DNA of 64,000 nucleotides, taken from NCBI GenBank assembly GCA_019321725.1, contig CM033109.1, positions 23,033,993 to 23,097,992 of the forward strand, given 5' to 3'. The stretch's first letter is position 1. Each line of letters opens with the position of its first letter. This DNA comes from Paulownia fortunei. Lineage: Eukaryota; Streptophyta; Magnoliopsida; Lamiales; Paulowniaceae. A program made the translations under genes and the position numbers. The notes beneath the pieces were generated by a model. That model was given only the letters and a program-made list of their open reading frames with translations. It was not told where the DNA came from and did no database searches. Positions 15,501-27,198 of this stretch are shown piece after piece.

Positions 15501-17473
15501 AATTTGGAAGCATCCACAATCAGCTTTAAAGAATTTCCTCCATCTGAGATTTATATGATATACCATGTATTAATACTGCTTACAATGGTATTGTATGTCA
15601 CTGCACATTCATAACATTTTTATGATAATAGATGGTTAACTATAAAAGTAATTAACAAGAAATGTTTCTTTTATGACAAGTCAACAAGAACTTCAACTTT
15701 TAACCAATAATAGTTTATTTGAAATCTGCTCTCCGGGATCTGATCATTATCCAAACTGTCCTAGGAGCACACCAAATTTTAGACTGATCGCCTCCTACCA
15801 TATGGCTAATGACAAAGATAATGCTCCTATCAAATGTATTTCTAAGCCTTTCATTGCATGTAACTACTGATTGAAGTTGTAAGCCACATTTATGAAGAAT
15901 AAAACCTCATATGGAGATAATTCCTTGACCTGATCGTTTTCCTTTTCTTAGTTACTTATGTTCAAAACATAGGGACACAAAACATTTATGCCACTAAACA
16001 ATAATAAAGAACCTCCTCATAGAATTCCTTCTCGAGCTCATCAACAGCTTGACCTTGAGGTCTGCTCCCGTATATTGAACTTAATTCTTCAGAGCTTGAA
16101 GAGAGATTATGCCTCTGATGCGGAGGTAGTCCAGCAAGAACACGGGCAACAGCTGCTGCTGCTGCAGCTCGTGCTGGAACCTGTGTGAAGAATTAGTTGC
16201 ATGTATAAAGTCAGAAATAATTCAGAAACTCTCAGATCGTCATAAACAATAATCGTTACTTTAGATAGTGATTCAAAATTCAGTATCCAATTATTTATTA
16301 TGAAGTGACTCAGCAAATTCAAAATCATAACCAAGTAGAAATATTAATGCTGCATTTTGTAGCATGAAATTGGCCTTCTCATCTTCCATTTTAATTGATT
16401 TTTTCATGAAATTGAAGCCAAGAAGCTGTCAAACACAGTGACACTCTTTTGGTGGACAAGTTTGGATCCTTCAAATCCAAATTACAAAAAACAAATAAAA
16501 GCAATCCCATTCTAGCCCCCCCAGCCCCATTTCCAACTCCAATCAACTAAACACAATCATATTGGACTTGGCATAATAGATTTAGGGCCTTATAAGAACT
16601 TTAATCCGATGTTGCATTGAATTCCAAACGCTTTTTCTGCAAACTTTAACCAATTTGCACTAAACATTTCTAAATCTTGAACAGCAGTCTATCCCTTGAT
16701 CAACTAAAGCACTTCTGATATGAACATGCTACCCACACAAATTAGATAAATGCATAAATACACTACATTATATGTATATATTAATACATGAAAATTGCAG
16801 CATGTATAATCTCAAACCATCAAGATGCAGGCACTTTGTTAAGTACATAAAACACTTCCAATATTACCTACAAGCTCAGGCTTTTGATACGAAGATAAAT
16901 TACTGAATCGAGTTTCGGAATCACTATTAGTACCTTTAGGCCAGAAGTCGGAAATTATTAACAAAAGCGAAAATAATATTACGTTCATAAATCTATACTA
17001 ATTGTAACCCTACAATACATATATAAACATCTGGTCGATCATCAGTGTACGAGTGGCCACAAAATTATTAACTCCACAGACTCCAGTCACAATGCATCAC
17101 CTCCATTGCCACAATCGAATACAGTAGCACCTCAATTGCATACTTGATCGTTTCACACAACAAAATATCAGTTCAGTTCACGATGCTCCCGTGAACAAAA
17201 TTATAGTACCTCGGGACGATCGGATGGGGAAGGCAGGAGGCCAAGGGAGCGAGCAGAGCGAACGGAGCTGAAGATCTTCTCTCCGACCTTGGACAAGTCC
17301 ATGCCGCCTCCTTCTCGCGAGAAGAGCAGCGATCCTAGGAATAAATACCTGGACAATTCAAACCCTCCCTCTCCGAAATCGCCAACGTCGCCGCCAGCGG
17401 CATTCAAGAGCAGTAATGGACTAAGTGGAAACGGCAGTGTCGGTGGATTATTACCCGACTGCATTTCAATCAC
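540..17473 (-). CDS. VPS50: Syndetin/VPS50 homologue, EARP tethering complex subunit (3' end off window)
   Basis: Nineteen exons, each with GT-AG borders and continuous phase: 17210-17473, 16013-16180, 15163-15237, 13880-13958, 12476-12540, 11837-11926, 10977-11066, 10742-10828, 10436-10519, 9170-9289, 8382-8413, 8121-8253, 5155-5712, 3147-3685, 2997-3060, 2750-2852, 2446-2621, 1044-1169, 540-610. They give about 974 codons, ending mid-protein, so roughly the last 140 residues should lie left of position 1. Family marks are the VPS54/VPS50 N-terminal stretch with FDPVRHILEQ and NGRRRL, then a long Ser-rich acidic linker, then RLMDKYARLMQKLEIVN and the start of the C-terminal syndetin domain. 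In animals VPS50 joins VPS51-53 in EARP and recycles endosomal cargo; the plant role is inferred. The start at 17473 adds 57 residues before MDLSKVGEKI (ATG at 17302). The inner ATG is equally possible. VPS54 was considered, but the sequence matches the plant syndetin type better. Confidence 0.9.
1661..2007. mobile_element. MITE-like element with long inverted ends and a tandemly duplicated right half
   Basis: The left end begins ggtttgtttgatgct at 1661. Its reverse complement returns at the right as agcatcaaacaaacc, and the similarity continues inward for about 85 bases (1661-1745 against about 1912-2005). The right half is present twice in direct tandem, 1786-1902 and 1903-2019, period 117, differing at only a few bases. 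There is no coding sequence, so this is a non-autonomous element. The ends resemble PIF/Harbinger-type MITE termini, but I could not define a target-site duplication, so the superfamily is open. It sits in the VPS50 intron between the exons at 2446-2621 and 1044-1169. Confidence 0.7.
1786..2019. repeat. Two-copy tandem repeat, period 117 bp
   Basis: Copies 1786-1902 and 1903-2019 are almost identical; visible changes include gatgaggac against gatgatgac and aatcgaac against aattgaac. The unit covers the right half of the MITE-like element around it, so the duplication happened inside the element after or during insertion. Confidence 0.85.
5897..6681. mobile_element. Non-autonomous element with about 150-bp terminal inverted repeats
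   Basis: The left arm, about 5897-6050, contains aaagggcaaataac twice, cttgtgttttcaaaa and cctcaattttat. The same words return inverted in the right arm, about 6545-6681 (ataaaattgagg, ttttgaaaacacaag, gttatttgccctt). The 490-bp interior is AT-rich and non-coding, with a TA microsatellite at 6419-6437. It lies in the VPS50 intron between the exons at 8121-8253 and 5155-5712. Such long inverted ends fit a Mutator-like MITE, but no target-site duplication was established. Confidence 0.7.
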
Positions 17474-18082
17474 GCCCCGCCGCCGCCGGATACTAAATCA
17501 CGCCGCCTCATTGTCACCAGATCAGATCGGAAATCATATGGTAATGGTACTCGCAGTCACTGTGTGTTGTGTGTGTGATTTGCTTGGTGGAATTTTGGGG
17601 GTTGGGTTTACTTTAATTGCTTGGGAAGACTTTTTCTTCTTTAGATCTTAAAAGTTCGATGGGTAACGGGGGATCAGAATTCACACCAACGGGAAAAAAT
17701 ATTGATAATTGGTTATTTTTGTGGTGTAATTTCATGAAAAATGGGAAAAATGAACTTTGTTTCCTCTTTAGTTTTTCATTTATTTACTAATTTGGCATAA
17801 AATAAATTTTTTATTATAAATTTTATTATAACGATTATTACGTTGTTGTATTAACTATTATCATTCTTACACTTTTAAAATAAAATATTATATTAAATGG
17901 TGTAATATAATAGAGAATATAATAAATTTTCTAATAAAATTTTATCCCATTTGGCATATTGATTTACTTGGAATGGAGTGGATATTTTACATGCAACATT
18001 TAATTTGCGTGCTTAATATTAATTAAGAAGGTGTTTGGTTAAACTTATTTTTAAAAATAATTATGTTAAAGTTTATAAAATT

Positions 18083-18380
18083 AGGAATGACAACGAGATA
18101 AATTCGAAATCCACACATCTAAAATTTTTAAGGATTTAAAATTCAACAAATTTTGGATTCATAGAGTTCAAGTTATACACGTTACACTCACTTTATAATT
18201 TTAAAAATATTAAAATATGTATATATTTGGCATAACACCACTAATTTTTTGTATATATTTTAAAATATAATATTGCATAATATATATATATATATTGAAA
18301 TAAAAAATTAAACGAGGCGGACGAGTTTGAAAATAAAAACAAAAACCTGCTCTGGACTTTAAAAACTCATTGATATCTCT
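18083..18380. mobile_element. Decayed small DNA element with aggaatgacaa-type ends
   Basis: The left end reads ttaggaatgacaacgagat and the right end ctcattgatatctct, which is a degenerate inverted copy. Plants carry abundant small elements beginning tagggatgacaat, often attributed to hAT; three other places here show a related start (26023, 40349, 45330). The assignment is tentative. Confidence 0.35.
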
Positions 18381-18389
18381 ATATAAAAT

Positions 18390-18650
18390 GTTAGATTTTA
18401 AAAATAAATTATTAAATTATTTGAATAAAATAAAATTATACAACTTTTAAAATATTAATAATTATAATTTTAGAATTAAAACTATCAAAATTAAAAAAAA
18501 TAAAAATAAGTTATGACCTCCTTATTTTTTTAAAAACAACTTATAAAATTATAACATCTTATTTTATGAATTTAAAGTTCTTTTTCTAAAATTTTATCGA
18601 ACACTTCTTTTTGAAATTTTTTATAAGTTCTCAAAAATCTTATGCAGCTT
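18390..18650 (+). repeat. Dispersed AT-rich repeat, copy 1
   Basis: This shares an ordered series of words with 44390-44650: aaaataaa-, aacttttaaaatattaat, ataattttagaattaa, actatcaaaattaaaa, then taagtt and acttataaaa. Both copies have the same orientation. No protein is encoded; it is probably a non-autonomous transposon remnant. Confidence 0.5.
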
Positions 18651-21600
18651 ACAATCATAGCCAAATACTCTCTAAGATGAATCGTCTTATTATAATATTT
18701 CAAAATGATGCCAACCTTATGTTTCATTTCTCTACCATGATGTGGATAATTTATTTTTTCACCATTTGGCCACATAAACTGATTTTCATATATACATTAT
18801 AAGTTTTCATTTAATTTTCCATTAATTAAAAATTTCTCAATAGTTTATTTTCCATATATAGATTTGCAACTCTTATGCTATTATGTATGTACCTACAAAT
18901 AATAAGAGATTTTAAGTTCAAATTTCACTTATGTGCGGCTATTAATCTACTTTGATCTTGATGTATTTAATGACCTAATTAATTGTTTATCTCATATATA
19001 AAATGCATGTACTTATACATTTCTAAAATAATCATTTTTTCTTAAATTTAGCTTTATATCTACATATGTCACATCTTGCATACTTTTACTATGAAAATAT
19101 ATTTTTGCATGCATAAGTAGTTACTACCTATGCCTCGTACATTTTCATTCATTTGGTTTAGCCATTTTATTTTTTTTGGGTCTCTGGTCAGATTAACATT
19201 TATTGTTTCCATTTACATGTTATCTAAAAAAATTCATTTAAACTACATAAGTCTTTTTTTTCTTCTCGTCCTAATCAAATTTGTTGATTTAAATATTAAT
19301 TTTAAAATCAAGTTATGCACATTTTTTAATTAAAGTCATGTTATTGCCAGTTCTTAAGCTTTAATTTTTCAACATTATTCATCTATTCTAATTTGGTGTT
19401 TCATGTCATATTTCATTTTATAGATATACGTCGAATAAATAAAATATTTTCTTAAATATAAATTTAGCATGAATGATATACACTTGACATATATTTATAA
19501 AGTAGAGTGTAACATGAAACACTAAATATACATTTAATATGTTCTCCTAAAAATCATCCATTTAAATCATGCACAAGCCAAGGGCTGCGACGGCCGCCCT
19601 CAATTCCATAAAAATAAATAAATTAGCATTAATTATATATATATATAATTATTAAATTTTAAAATTTTGCTCTTCTTAAAAAATTAAAATACAATTGTTT
19701 ATATATTATTTTTAAAAAAAATAAATCTCGCACCTTCCTCACTTTCTATTATCTAACTCTGTTTTGTGCACGCACGCAAGCGCACATAATATACATAAAA
19801 TGTAAGAATGTGTTTTGCAAATTTTTTTTTTTGAGCTCCCTTGGAAATTGCAAAATAAAAATTAGGTTGAAGAAACGTGTAAAAAACAATCCATATTTCC
19901 ATCACTTCTTCCCATGGAAAGTCCTTATAATTAGCAATAATTAGAGACTAGCATGATCATATATAGATATATTTGAAGCTTGGAAGCTATGCCCATTCAG
20001 GTTCATGCATGGAATTAGTATGATGACAAGTGAGTAGGTTAAGTGCGAAAATCATACTACTATTTTCTGCAAGAAATGAGAAGCATGCATTATGGAAATT
20101 AAAAGTGAAAACTTTGAGGTAACAACATTAATAGAAGAATTACGAAGACAATTTCCTTTAGTTGGAACTGGCTAGGAATGAACTTCTTACAAGTTGAGTT
20201 ACTTTGCTTAATTGTTTTCTTATATGAGTCGAATCCTACGGGTGGTAAACAAACTTCATACATGCAATGTTGAGTTATATTTAGAAATCGAATTTATAGA
20301 TTAAATTAGGCAACCTAATTTATTGGATTAAGAGATGTTATGCCCACTGATATGCAGCAAATGTATATCTCATTATATATTTTATACATGTTTACTTGTA
20401 TGTGTGTGTGAGTGTGTATAAATATATAGTTAGATGTATATCTAATACATATCACCAAATGTAATATTTATAAGACATAATTTCTTGATATTGCGTGACA
20501 AGTACGTAAAAAATGAATATTAACCAATGTTCATGATAATAGTTTTTTTTTTTTTTTGAACGATATTGTTGTATTGATTTTTAATTTTAATGGACAAACA
20601 GAATCAATCAATAATTTATGTGATTGACGAGTTCTTAGGATGGAGAAGTGAAAAAAATGGTGATAGTTAGCTAATAAATAAATACAGAGATTTAAGCACA
20701 ACTTGAAAAAAAAAAAAATACAGAGATTTGCTTGATTCATTCAAATCGTACTATATCTAGTATCTAAGTGTGGTGGAATGAAATTTTCTAAACTACATGA
20801 GTTAGTTAAAAACTTTAAAAAAGAAAATAAAAAAAAACCCTTATTCTTTTATCAAATTTCCTTCTCCTCAATTAATGTTTTGGTAGTGAAGTAAAAATAA
20901 TAATAATGTTTTTTGGTACTCAACATTTGTACAAGTCCATTTTAGACATGTGATTATTTTGGATCTTTGAAATTCTTTTCCTACATATTTTATCAATTGA
21001 ACTAAACAGGAAAATATTATAATGCGAAAGCATTTCTTACAAAGTTTACATAAAAATTCTTTTCATTCAAAGAATTGGTGCCAATGATAGGATGCCCACT
21101 CCAAATTAAAATTGTCCTCATGTCCAATAGCGTCAATTTTATATTCCTTCCGTCAAACTTGGAATCAATGATTTTGAAACAACGAAGTGGTGGTCTAGTC
21201 TTATTAGTATTAAATAATTATGTTTATAATTTAATCATAAAATTGATTGTTTTATTTTTATTTTTATTTTTTCAGGATGCTTAAAGTTTTAAATTTTATA
21301 TTTTATTATGTGTATATAATTATTTAAATTTTGAGTTTTGTTTGATATTTTTTAATTAATTATTTATTTTTTATATGTATTACATAACAATTAATTTATT
21401 TTATTATTATTTTATATAATATAATAAAAAAATAATTAATTTTTATTAAAATAATTGAACCAACGGTTGAACTGATCTGACTGATCTGACTAGTTGAATC
21501 ATTAACCCACAATAAAATCAATTTAATTATTATCCAGTTTATACAAACATTGCTTGTAATATTCATTTTTCAATTAGCACAGAATTTTAGATAAAAAATA

Positions 21601-21898
21601 TAAGAAGAAATTTTTTAATATCGTTATGCTCATCATCGTCTATCATTACTTTAAATGTGAGAATACCTTTTCAAAAAAAGTTTGCCATTTTGAAAAACAA
21701 GAATACTTTTTAAAACAAGATTCCATTCCATTAATCAGGAATGGAATATACATAATTAGAGAATTGATGATATTTAATATCCATGATATACATCTTGACC
21801 AATCCATGCAGTCAGGTCTCTTCAACTCAGATTTTAGTAAAACATAAAGCTATTCTTCTCCACTAATCTTCCACATAATATTTCACTTTATGCCTGTC

Positions 21899-21906
21899 TA
21901 TAAATA
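21899..21906 (+). promoter_or_regulatory. TATA box of the S28 peptidase gene
   Basis: TATAAATA inside ctataaatacaag lies 81 bases before the ATG at 21987. That spacing suits a start site near 21930 and a short leader, which would include the A-run at 21938-21956. Confidence 0.65.
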
Positions 21907-21986
21907 CAAGCTGCTTCAATGATCAAAATAAAACCTCAAAAAAAAAAAAAAAAAAACATCCCACCAAAATTTACACTTCCATTTGC

Positions 21987-24219
21987 ATGATGTTGCTCCC
22001 ATTTAGGTTAGTAGTACTTTTGTTCCAATTCTACCCTCTTCTTCTTCTTCTTCCATTGTTCTTGGAATCAGTTTCATCATCTCCACACAAAATCCCAAGG
22101 CTCAGTCCACTTTACAAACAGGCTTTAATCTTGAGGGACCCTGATAAAATCTCATCTGCATCTGCAATTTCAGAGGATTTCAAGACATATTTTTACACTC
22201 AGACCCTTGATCACTTCAACTATGGACCCCAGAGTTATGCTACTTTCGAACAAAGATATGTGGTCAATTTCAAGAACTGGGGTGGTGCAAATTCAAGCTC
22301 TCCAATCTTTGCTTATCTTGGGGCAGAAGCACCCATGGATGGTGACTTAGAAGCTGTTGGTTTTATCAGTGATAATGCCCCTTTTTTCAAAGCTCTTGCA
22401 GTTTTCATAGAGGTAAATTATATGACCTTTTTATTTTTTATTTCCTACCACCATATTGGAGTAAATTTTATTTTTTTATTACAACAAAATAGGATTGTAA
22501 AAGTCTTAAAAAAAAAAAAATAGGGTTGTGAAAGTCTTACTCTTTGTTTGTCTAATTTTATTTTCTTTGCTTTAATTTAGCATCGATTTTATGGAAAATC
22601 AGTCCCGTTTGGATCAATGGAAGAAGCCATGAAAAACGATACGCTTCGTGGATACTTCAACTCAGCTCAAGCAATAGCAGATTATGCAGAGGTGCTGTTG
22701 CATGTGAAGGAACAATTCTCAGCTCAGAAGTCTCCCATTATTGTCATTGGAGGATCATATGGAGGAAGTAATTAAGAAATTTCAATTTTTTTTTTAATTT
22801 TAGTTAATTATGTAATTATTTCATACACATGCAACCTATATATATATATATATAAAATAATTTTTTTTCTTAATAAATTCATATTCCTAAGAATTATTTT
22901 TCCCTCTCCAGTGTTAGCTTCTTGGTTTCGGCTTAAGTATCCACACATTGCTTTAGGCGCTCTAGCCTCATCAGCCCCCATTCTTTATTTCGACAAAATC
23001 ACTCCACAAAATGGATATTACTCGATTGTCACCAAGGATTTCAAGGTATGTAACATTAATTATTAATTAATCATACTTTATACTATATTTTTATTTTATT
23101 TTTTCAAATTTGATGTGGAATTATTATAGTATATTAATTAGGGTTGCTCTCTTTTACAGGAAGCCAGTCACAGTTGTTACAAAACTATTCTAAGATCATG
23201 GTCTGAAATTGACGAAGTCGCCTCAAAACCCAATGGCCTCTCCATCCTTAGTCAAAAATTCAAGACCTGCTCGTAAAATTCATATTTTCAATATTGATCT
23301 TTAATATATAATCATATATAGGAAAGTAACGAAAATGAAATTTTATTAATAATAATTTTAATAACACTAATAAAAAATAAAATAATCAATTTTTCGGTTC
23401 AGGCATTTGAACAAGTCTAATGAGCTAAAGGATTATCTGGACTGGATTTATGGATATGCTGCTCAGTACAATCTGCAGCCATTTGATTCAGTGAGAATGG
23501 TGTGCGACGGCATTGATGGAGCTCCCAAAGGAACTGATGTTCTTGGTCGGATTTTCGCCGGTGTCGTCTCTTACAAGGGAAATACGACTTGCTATGATAC
23601 AGATGAATACAATATTCCTGATGAAACTAATTTGGGATGGTCATGGCAAGTGAGTCTCGTTACTTATGGTCAAGAATTAATTGTGTGAACTTCTGATCAT
23701 AGAATAATTATTTTTTTTTTTTAAAAATGAGGATATTGATTGTTCACCAACACTTATCTTTTAGAATAATTATTATGAATTTATAGCTATTATTTTTCAA
23801 ATCAATTTCAGAGTTCTTAGTACAGATATAAGTATGTACATATCCAAGTGATTTTATTAGATAAGTCCAAGGAATGTAGAATTAAATAAATAGACTTATT
23901 CATTTATCCGCATGAAAGATAGATATGATAACTAACTTTTTTTTTTTTTTTTTTCATTTTGTGTTCTGTTTCTTGTCTTCAAATTTAATAAAAAAAGAGT
24001 TTCTTATAAATTATCAAAAAATTCATTAAAATGCAACACAATTAAATTTTTTTAGTGAAAATGGTATTTTCGAGAGATGAATAAAGGTACAAAATTATAT
24101 ATTTATCTTTTCTATATTTGAATTTGATTATATATTTAAGACGAAATTCGTTTTATATACATAATTGCACGAAAGAAAGAAATCACACTTTAATATTGTT
24201 GATTGAGACTTCTTAATTA

Positions 24220-24251
<32 letters not shown>

Positions 24252-24523
24252 TTATTGAAGGTTAATTGTGCCTTGTTTGAATTAGACTTGTAGTGAAATG
24301 GTGATACCAATTGGGAGAGGGGAAAAGGACACAATGTTTCCAGCAGCACCTTTCAATCTGCATCAGTTCATTAAATATTGCAAGGGGTTATATGATGTCT
24401 CACCTCGACCTCATTGGGTCACTACTTATTATGGAGGCCTTGTAAGTTTCTTTTCAGTTTTCATCATCTTATAAATGTAATTTTTAACCCTTAATTGATC
24501 TTATGTGGTTTTCACATTCCATC

Positions 24524-24556
<33 letters not shown>

Positions 24557-24789
24557 ATATATGCCCATGTATATCTCTTGCTACAAAAACACACAAACAG
24601 ACACACACATATATATGGTCTTGCACTAAAACCACACATACAGACACACATGTATAAAGTTTTGCACTAAAACACATACATATGTTCAAGTTATATATAT
24701 ATATATATATATATGTAGTCTTGCACTAAAAACACACACATATATAGGTACACACACCACACACACATTTATACGTATGTGAAGTTGTG

Positions 24790-24844
<55 letters not shown>

Positions 24845-26517
24845 TAAACATTGCAATTCATTTTAACACCAGAAATATTGCAGGATATCAAATTAGTTCT
24901 TCATCGATTTGGGAGCAACATAATTTTTTCCAACGGTCTAAAAGATCCATATAGTAGTGGAGGGTAACCGAAACAGCCAGCTTTTTTTTTTTTTTCCCAA
25001 AATTAAATACTTTTTTAGTTTAGTAATTTGAATAATTAGCTTAATTTCCCCCCTTTTTGTTAAATTATCTATAGGGTCCTAGAAGACATCTCAGAGAGTA
25101 TACTGGCCGTATCTACACTTAATGGTATATTCCCATTTCTTCTGCTCTATATTTTGGATCTTGGATTTAATTTAGAAATATATTAAAGAAAAAAAAATCT
25201 TACTTCAAATAATGTAACGTCTATACTTCATATATTAAATATTTTATTTTATTTTTTGTTTTTCCTCACTAAAATCTAAGTTCCAAATATAATCTTGATT
25301 CTGCCAAAATTCAAATATGTGTGCAATTTTCGATCATATTTAGAAAACTACTTTTATAGATTTAGTTGGCAGCATAATTTTCTAGTTTTAATTAGTTAGA
25401 AAAATAATTTGTTTTGAGCATAGTGATAAGTATGTGAAAATGAGTGTTAACCAACCCCAACGACCAAATCAATTAGTACATTTTAAGCAATGTGTGTATT
25501 ATTGCTCAACCGTCACATTTTACCAATTTCTGCAACAAATAATCACAATATAAATCTATAAGTGTATTCGAAATTAAAGGAATCACTACTTACTAAATTA
25601 AATAAATAAAGTTATTACTCCATCCGTCTCATAAAGATTAATGTTTAGGATTTTTTTTTTCTTTTTTATGTTTGTACCAAATCACTTGTCATATGATGCA
25701 AAGTTAGTCCATTTCTTCACTTAATTGTCTTTTATGCCCTTGTTTTTTTTTTTTAAATAATTAGTGAGATAGAAACTAGGTTCATTTTTTGCAATATTAT
25801 ATTGTCATACTATGAAAAGAAGCCAATTAGGTGGCCATTAAAAGTCCTTCTCACTTATTCAATAAGTGGTTTTATTTTAAATGATTTTAATTTTTTATAG
25901 TAGGGATTGATTCATTTTTTTAGTTTTATATTCTTATAATTAATAAAGAGTGGTTTTGTAATAAAGTGATCGACTGATCTTATTCCGTAAAAAATAAATA
26001 ATCCAATGTGTATTTCTTATAAGGATGATAATGGGATTTTTTTAATGGGTTTAATCTGAACCCGACGGACTCATGACGGATCCTTAAAAATGTTAATGAT
26101 GTGGAATTCGATGTTTGGCAAACCGTCCTATTGTCATCTCTAATTTCTTTATTGATACGAAGAAAGTAGTATTTAGAAGAGATAAATAAACTATGAATAT
26201 TTAGAAGAGATAAATAAACTATGAATATTTAGAAGAGGTGAATAAACTGTGAAGAATTTAGTGGCAAATAAATATTATTTGTTATATTGATTTTTTTATT
26301 TTTTTATTTATTGAGAGATACCATCTCTTTTATTTGATTAAGATGCCCATTGTGTAAAAACATTACTCTCTCTTTTGCAGGGTCCCATTGTCTAGACCTA
26401 CTTAAGTCATCAAAAACTGATCCAGAGTGGCTGGTCATGCAAAGAAATATAGAGGTTAAGACAATTGAAGGATGGATCAAAAAGTACTATGCTGATCTCC
26501 ATACCTTAAAGAAATAG
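21987..26517 (+). CDS. Serine carboxypeptidase family S28 (lysosomal Pro-X carboxypeptidase-like)
   Basis: Nine exons with GT-AG borders: 21987-22412, 22581-22767, 22912-23045, 23160-23272, 23403-23649, 24286-24441, 24884-24963, 25075-25124, 26381-26517. They join to 1530 bases, 509 residues, the usual S28 length. Residues 1-30 form a Leu-rich signal peptide ending near SVSSSP, so the enzyme should enter the secretory route to vacuole or wall. Family marks are [32 protein letters not shown] and EHRFYGKS. The nucleophile Ser is in GGSYGG at about 201, Asp in [11 protein letters not shown] at about 442 and His in NGSHCLDL at about 467, so the triad is complete. S28 enzymes remove residues after proline from peptides. 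The exact substrate cannot be read. One exon is only 50 bp. No frameshift or stop was found. Confidence 0.93.
24518..24845. repeat. Compound CA/TA microsatellite with a repeated ttgcactaaaa unit
   Basis: Runs of (CA)n and (TA)n are interleaved with three copies of cttgcactaaaa-type units near 24620, 24662 and 24721, plus an earlier relative cttgctacaaaaa near 24578. The longest pure tract is the CA run at about 24791-24828, followed by TA to 24842. The block lies in the S28 intron just upstream of the acceptor at 24883. Confidence 0.85.
25616..25640 (+). mobile_element. Single end of a Stowaway-type MITE
   Basis: The sequence ta-ctccatccgtctcataaag closely resembles the terminal sequence of plant Stowaway (Tc1/mariner) MITEs, including the flanking TA. 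I did not find the inverted partner within the next 400 bases, so the right end is lost or too diverged. It lies in the last intron of the S28 gene. Confidence 0.5.
26023..26141. mobile_element. Short (about 119 bp) element with ggatgataatggg / ctattgtcatctc ends
   Basis: Left ggatgataatggg and right cctattgtcatctct are inverted relatives. The interior contains gggtttaatctgaacccg, a partial palindrome. It is related in its start to segments at 18083, 40349 and 45330. It lies within the last S28 intron. Confidence 0.4.
26171..26254. repeat. Three-copy minisatellite, 28-bp unit
   Basis: Units 26171-26198 and 26199-26226 are identical, starting atttagaagagataaataaa. Unit 26227-26254 has a few changes (gaggtg, ctgtgaag). 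It lies in the last intron of the S28 gene. Confidence 0.9.
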
Positions 26518-26892
26518 AATTAAACACTATATTACACTAATAATAATTGTTGAGAGCTTCCAATTTTAAATAAATATAGTACTACTTTTGAAGAGTGATT
26601 GTGTATGTTCTTCCACTCAAATTATAGTATACAAATTTTCAAGGAACAATTCCAATTGCATACAATGTGTTAGGATAGAATAATTACTTCACTTTTGCAT
26701 TCACATAAAATAATAAAATTTAAGTGGAGAAAAAAAAGAACAACCATTTTAGATATCACGATGTAAAATAAAGATCACATGATGATAGTAGAATTGAAAA
26801 ATAAATTAAATTATACTTTATTTGAAATCGATTATTAAAAATTCGTTTTCGCTCAATTCTTTAAATATAAAAAATTTGAATACATTTTTGCA
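26518..26892. other. S28 3' flank, no gene
   Basis: This is AT-rich 3' untranslated and intergenic sequence between the S28 stop and the ATP10 promoter repeat. No other signal was seen. Confidence 0.6.
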
Positions 26893-27100
26893 ATTGATAT
26901 TCGGGCTTGGTACTATTCTAATGTAGTCTATTGGGCTTAATGCTAAAAACGTTTTAGCAAAAAAGTTTTGGGCATGCTACGTAGTTTATCAAGCCCAAAT
27001 TGATATTCGGGTTGGGTACTATTCTATTGTAGTCTATTGGGCTAGATATTAAAAAAAAAGTTTAACATTTGGGCTTCCTACGTAGTTTATTAAGCCCAAC
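26893..27100 (+). promoter_or_regulatory. Tandemly duplicated promoter segment with TGGGCY motifs, upstream of ATP10
   Basis: Copy 1 at about 26893-26998 and copy 2 at about 26999-27100 both run ttgatattcggg, actattct, gtagtctattgggct, then a variable A/T part, gggc, ctacgtagtttat and aagccca. Each copy carries two or three TGGGCT/AGCCCA words. TGGGCY is the plant site II element, commonly found upstream of nuclear genes for mitochondrial and ribosomal proteins and bound by TCP factors. The segment ends about 100 bases before the ATP10 ATG, and no TATA box is evident. The regulatory role is inferred. Confidence 0.6.
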
Positions 27101-27198
27101 ATTTTCTCCATTTATGGAAAATGAGAATTTCGCAAGCACAGCGGAGTTCACATTCACATCACACAGAAAAGGGAGAAAAAGAAGGAAAAACCTTGAAG

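Larger units (their letters stand above)
17474..21898. other. Intergenic region between divergent VPS50 and S28 peptidase genes
   Basis: No gene could be supported. The first 200 bases next to VPS50 are GC-richer and should hold its promoter. The rest is AT-rich, with poly-A/T runs, a GT/TA microsatellite near 20400-20435 and decayed transposon pieces (see 18083-18380 and 18390-18650). A stretch at about 21455-21500 has a short direct repeat, ctgatctga. Confidence 0.6.

Noticed and set aside
540..17473. Assignment as VPS54 (GARP complex)
   Set aside because: The N-terminal domain is shared by VPS54 and VPS50, but the NGRRRL segment, ENWQIMPP region and C-terminal start fit syndetin.
17289..17651. 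120-codon plus-strand open frame opposite VPS50 exon 1
   Set aside because: This is the shadow of the Ser/Pro/Gly-rich first exon. The minus-strand frame matches the conserved plant syndetin N-terminus.
27121..27198. Upstream in-frame ATG for ATP10
   Set aside because: The added residues are His/Lys/Glu-rich and do not resemble a mitochondrial presequence, unlike the stretch from 27199.
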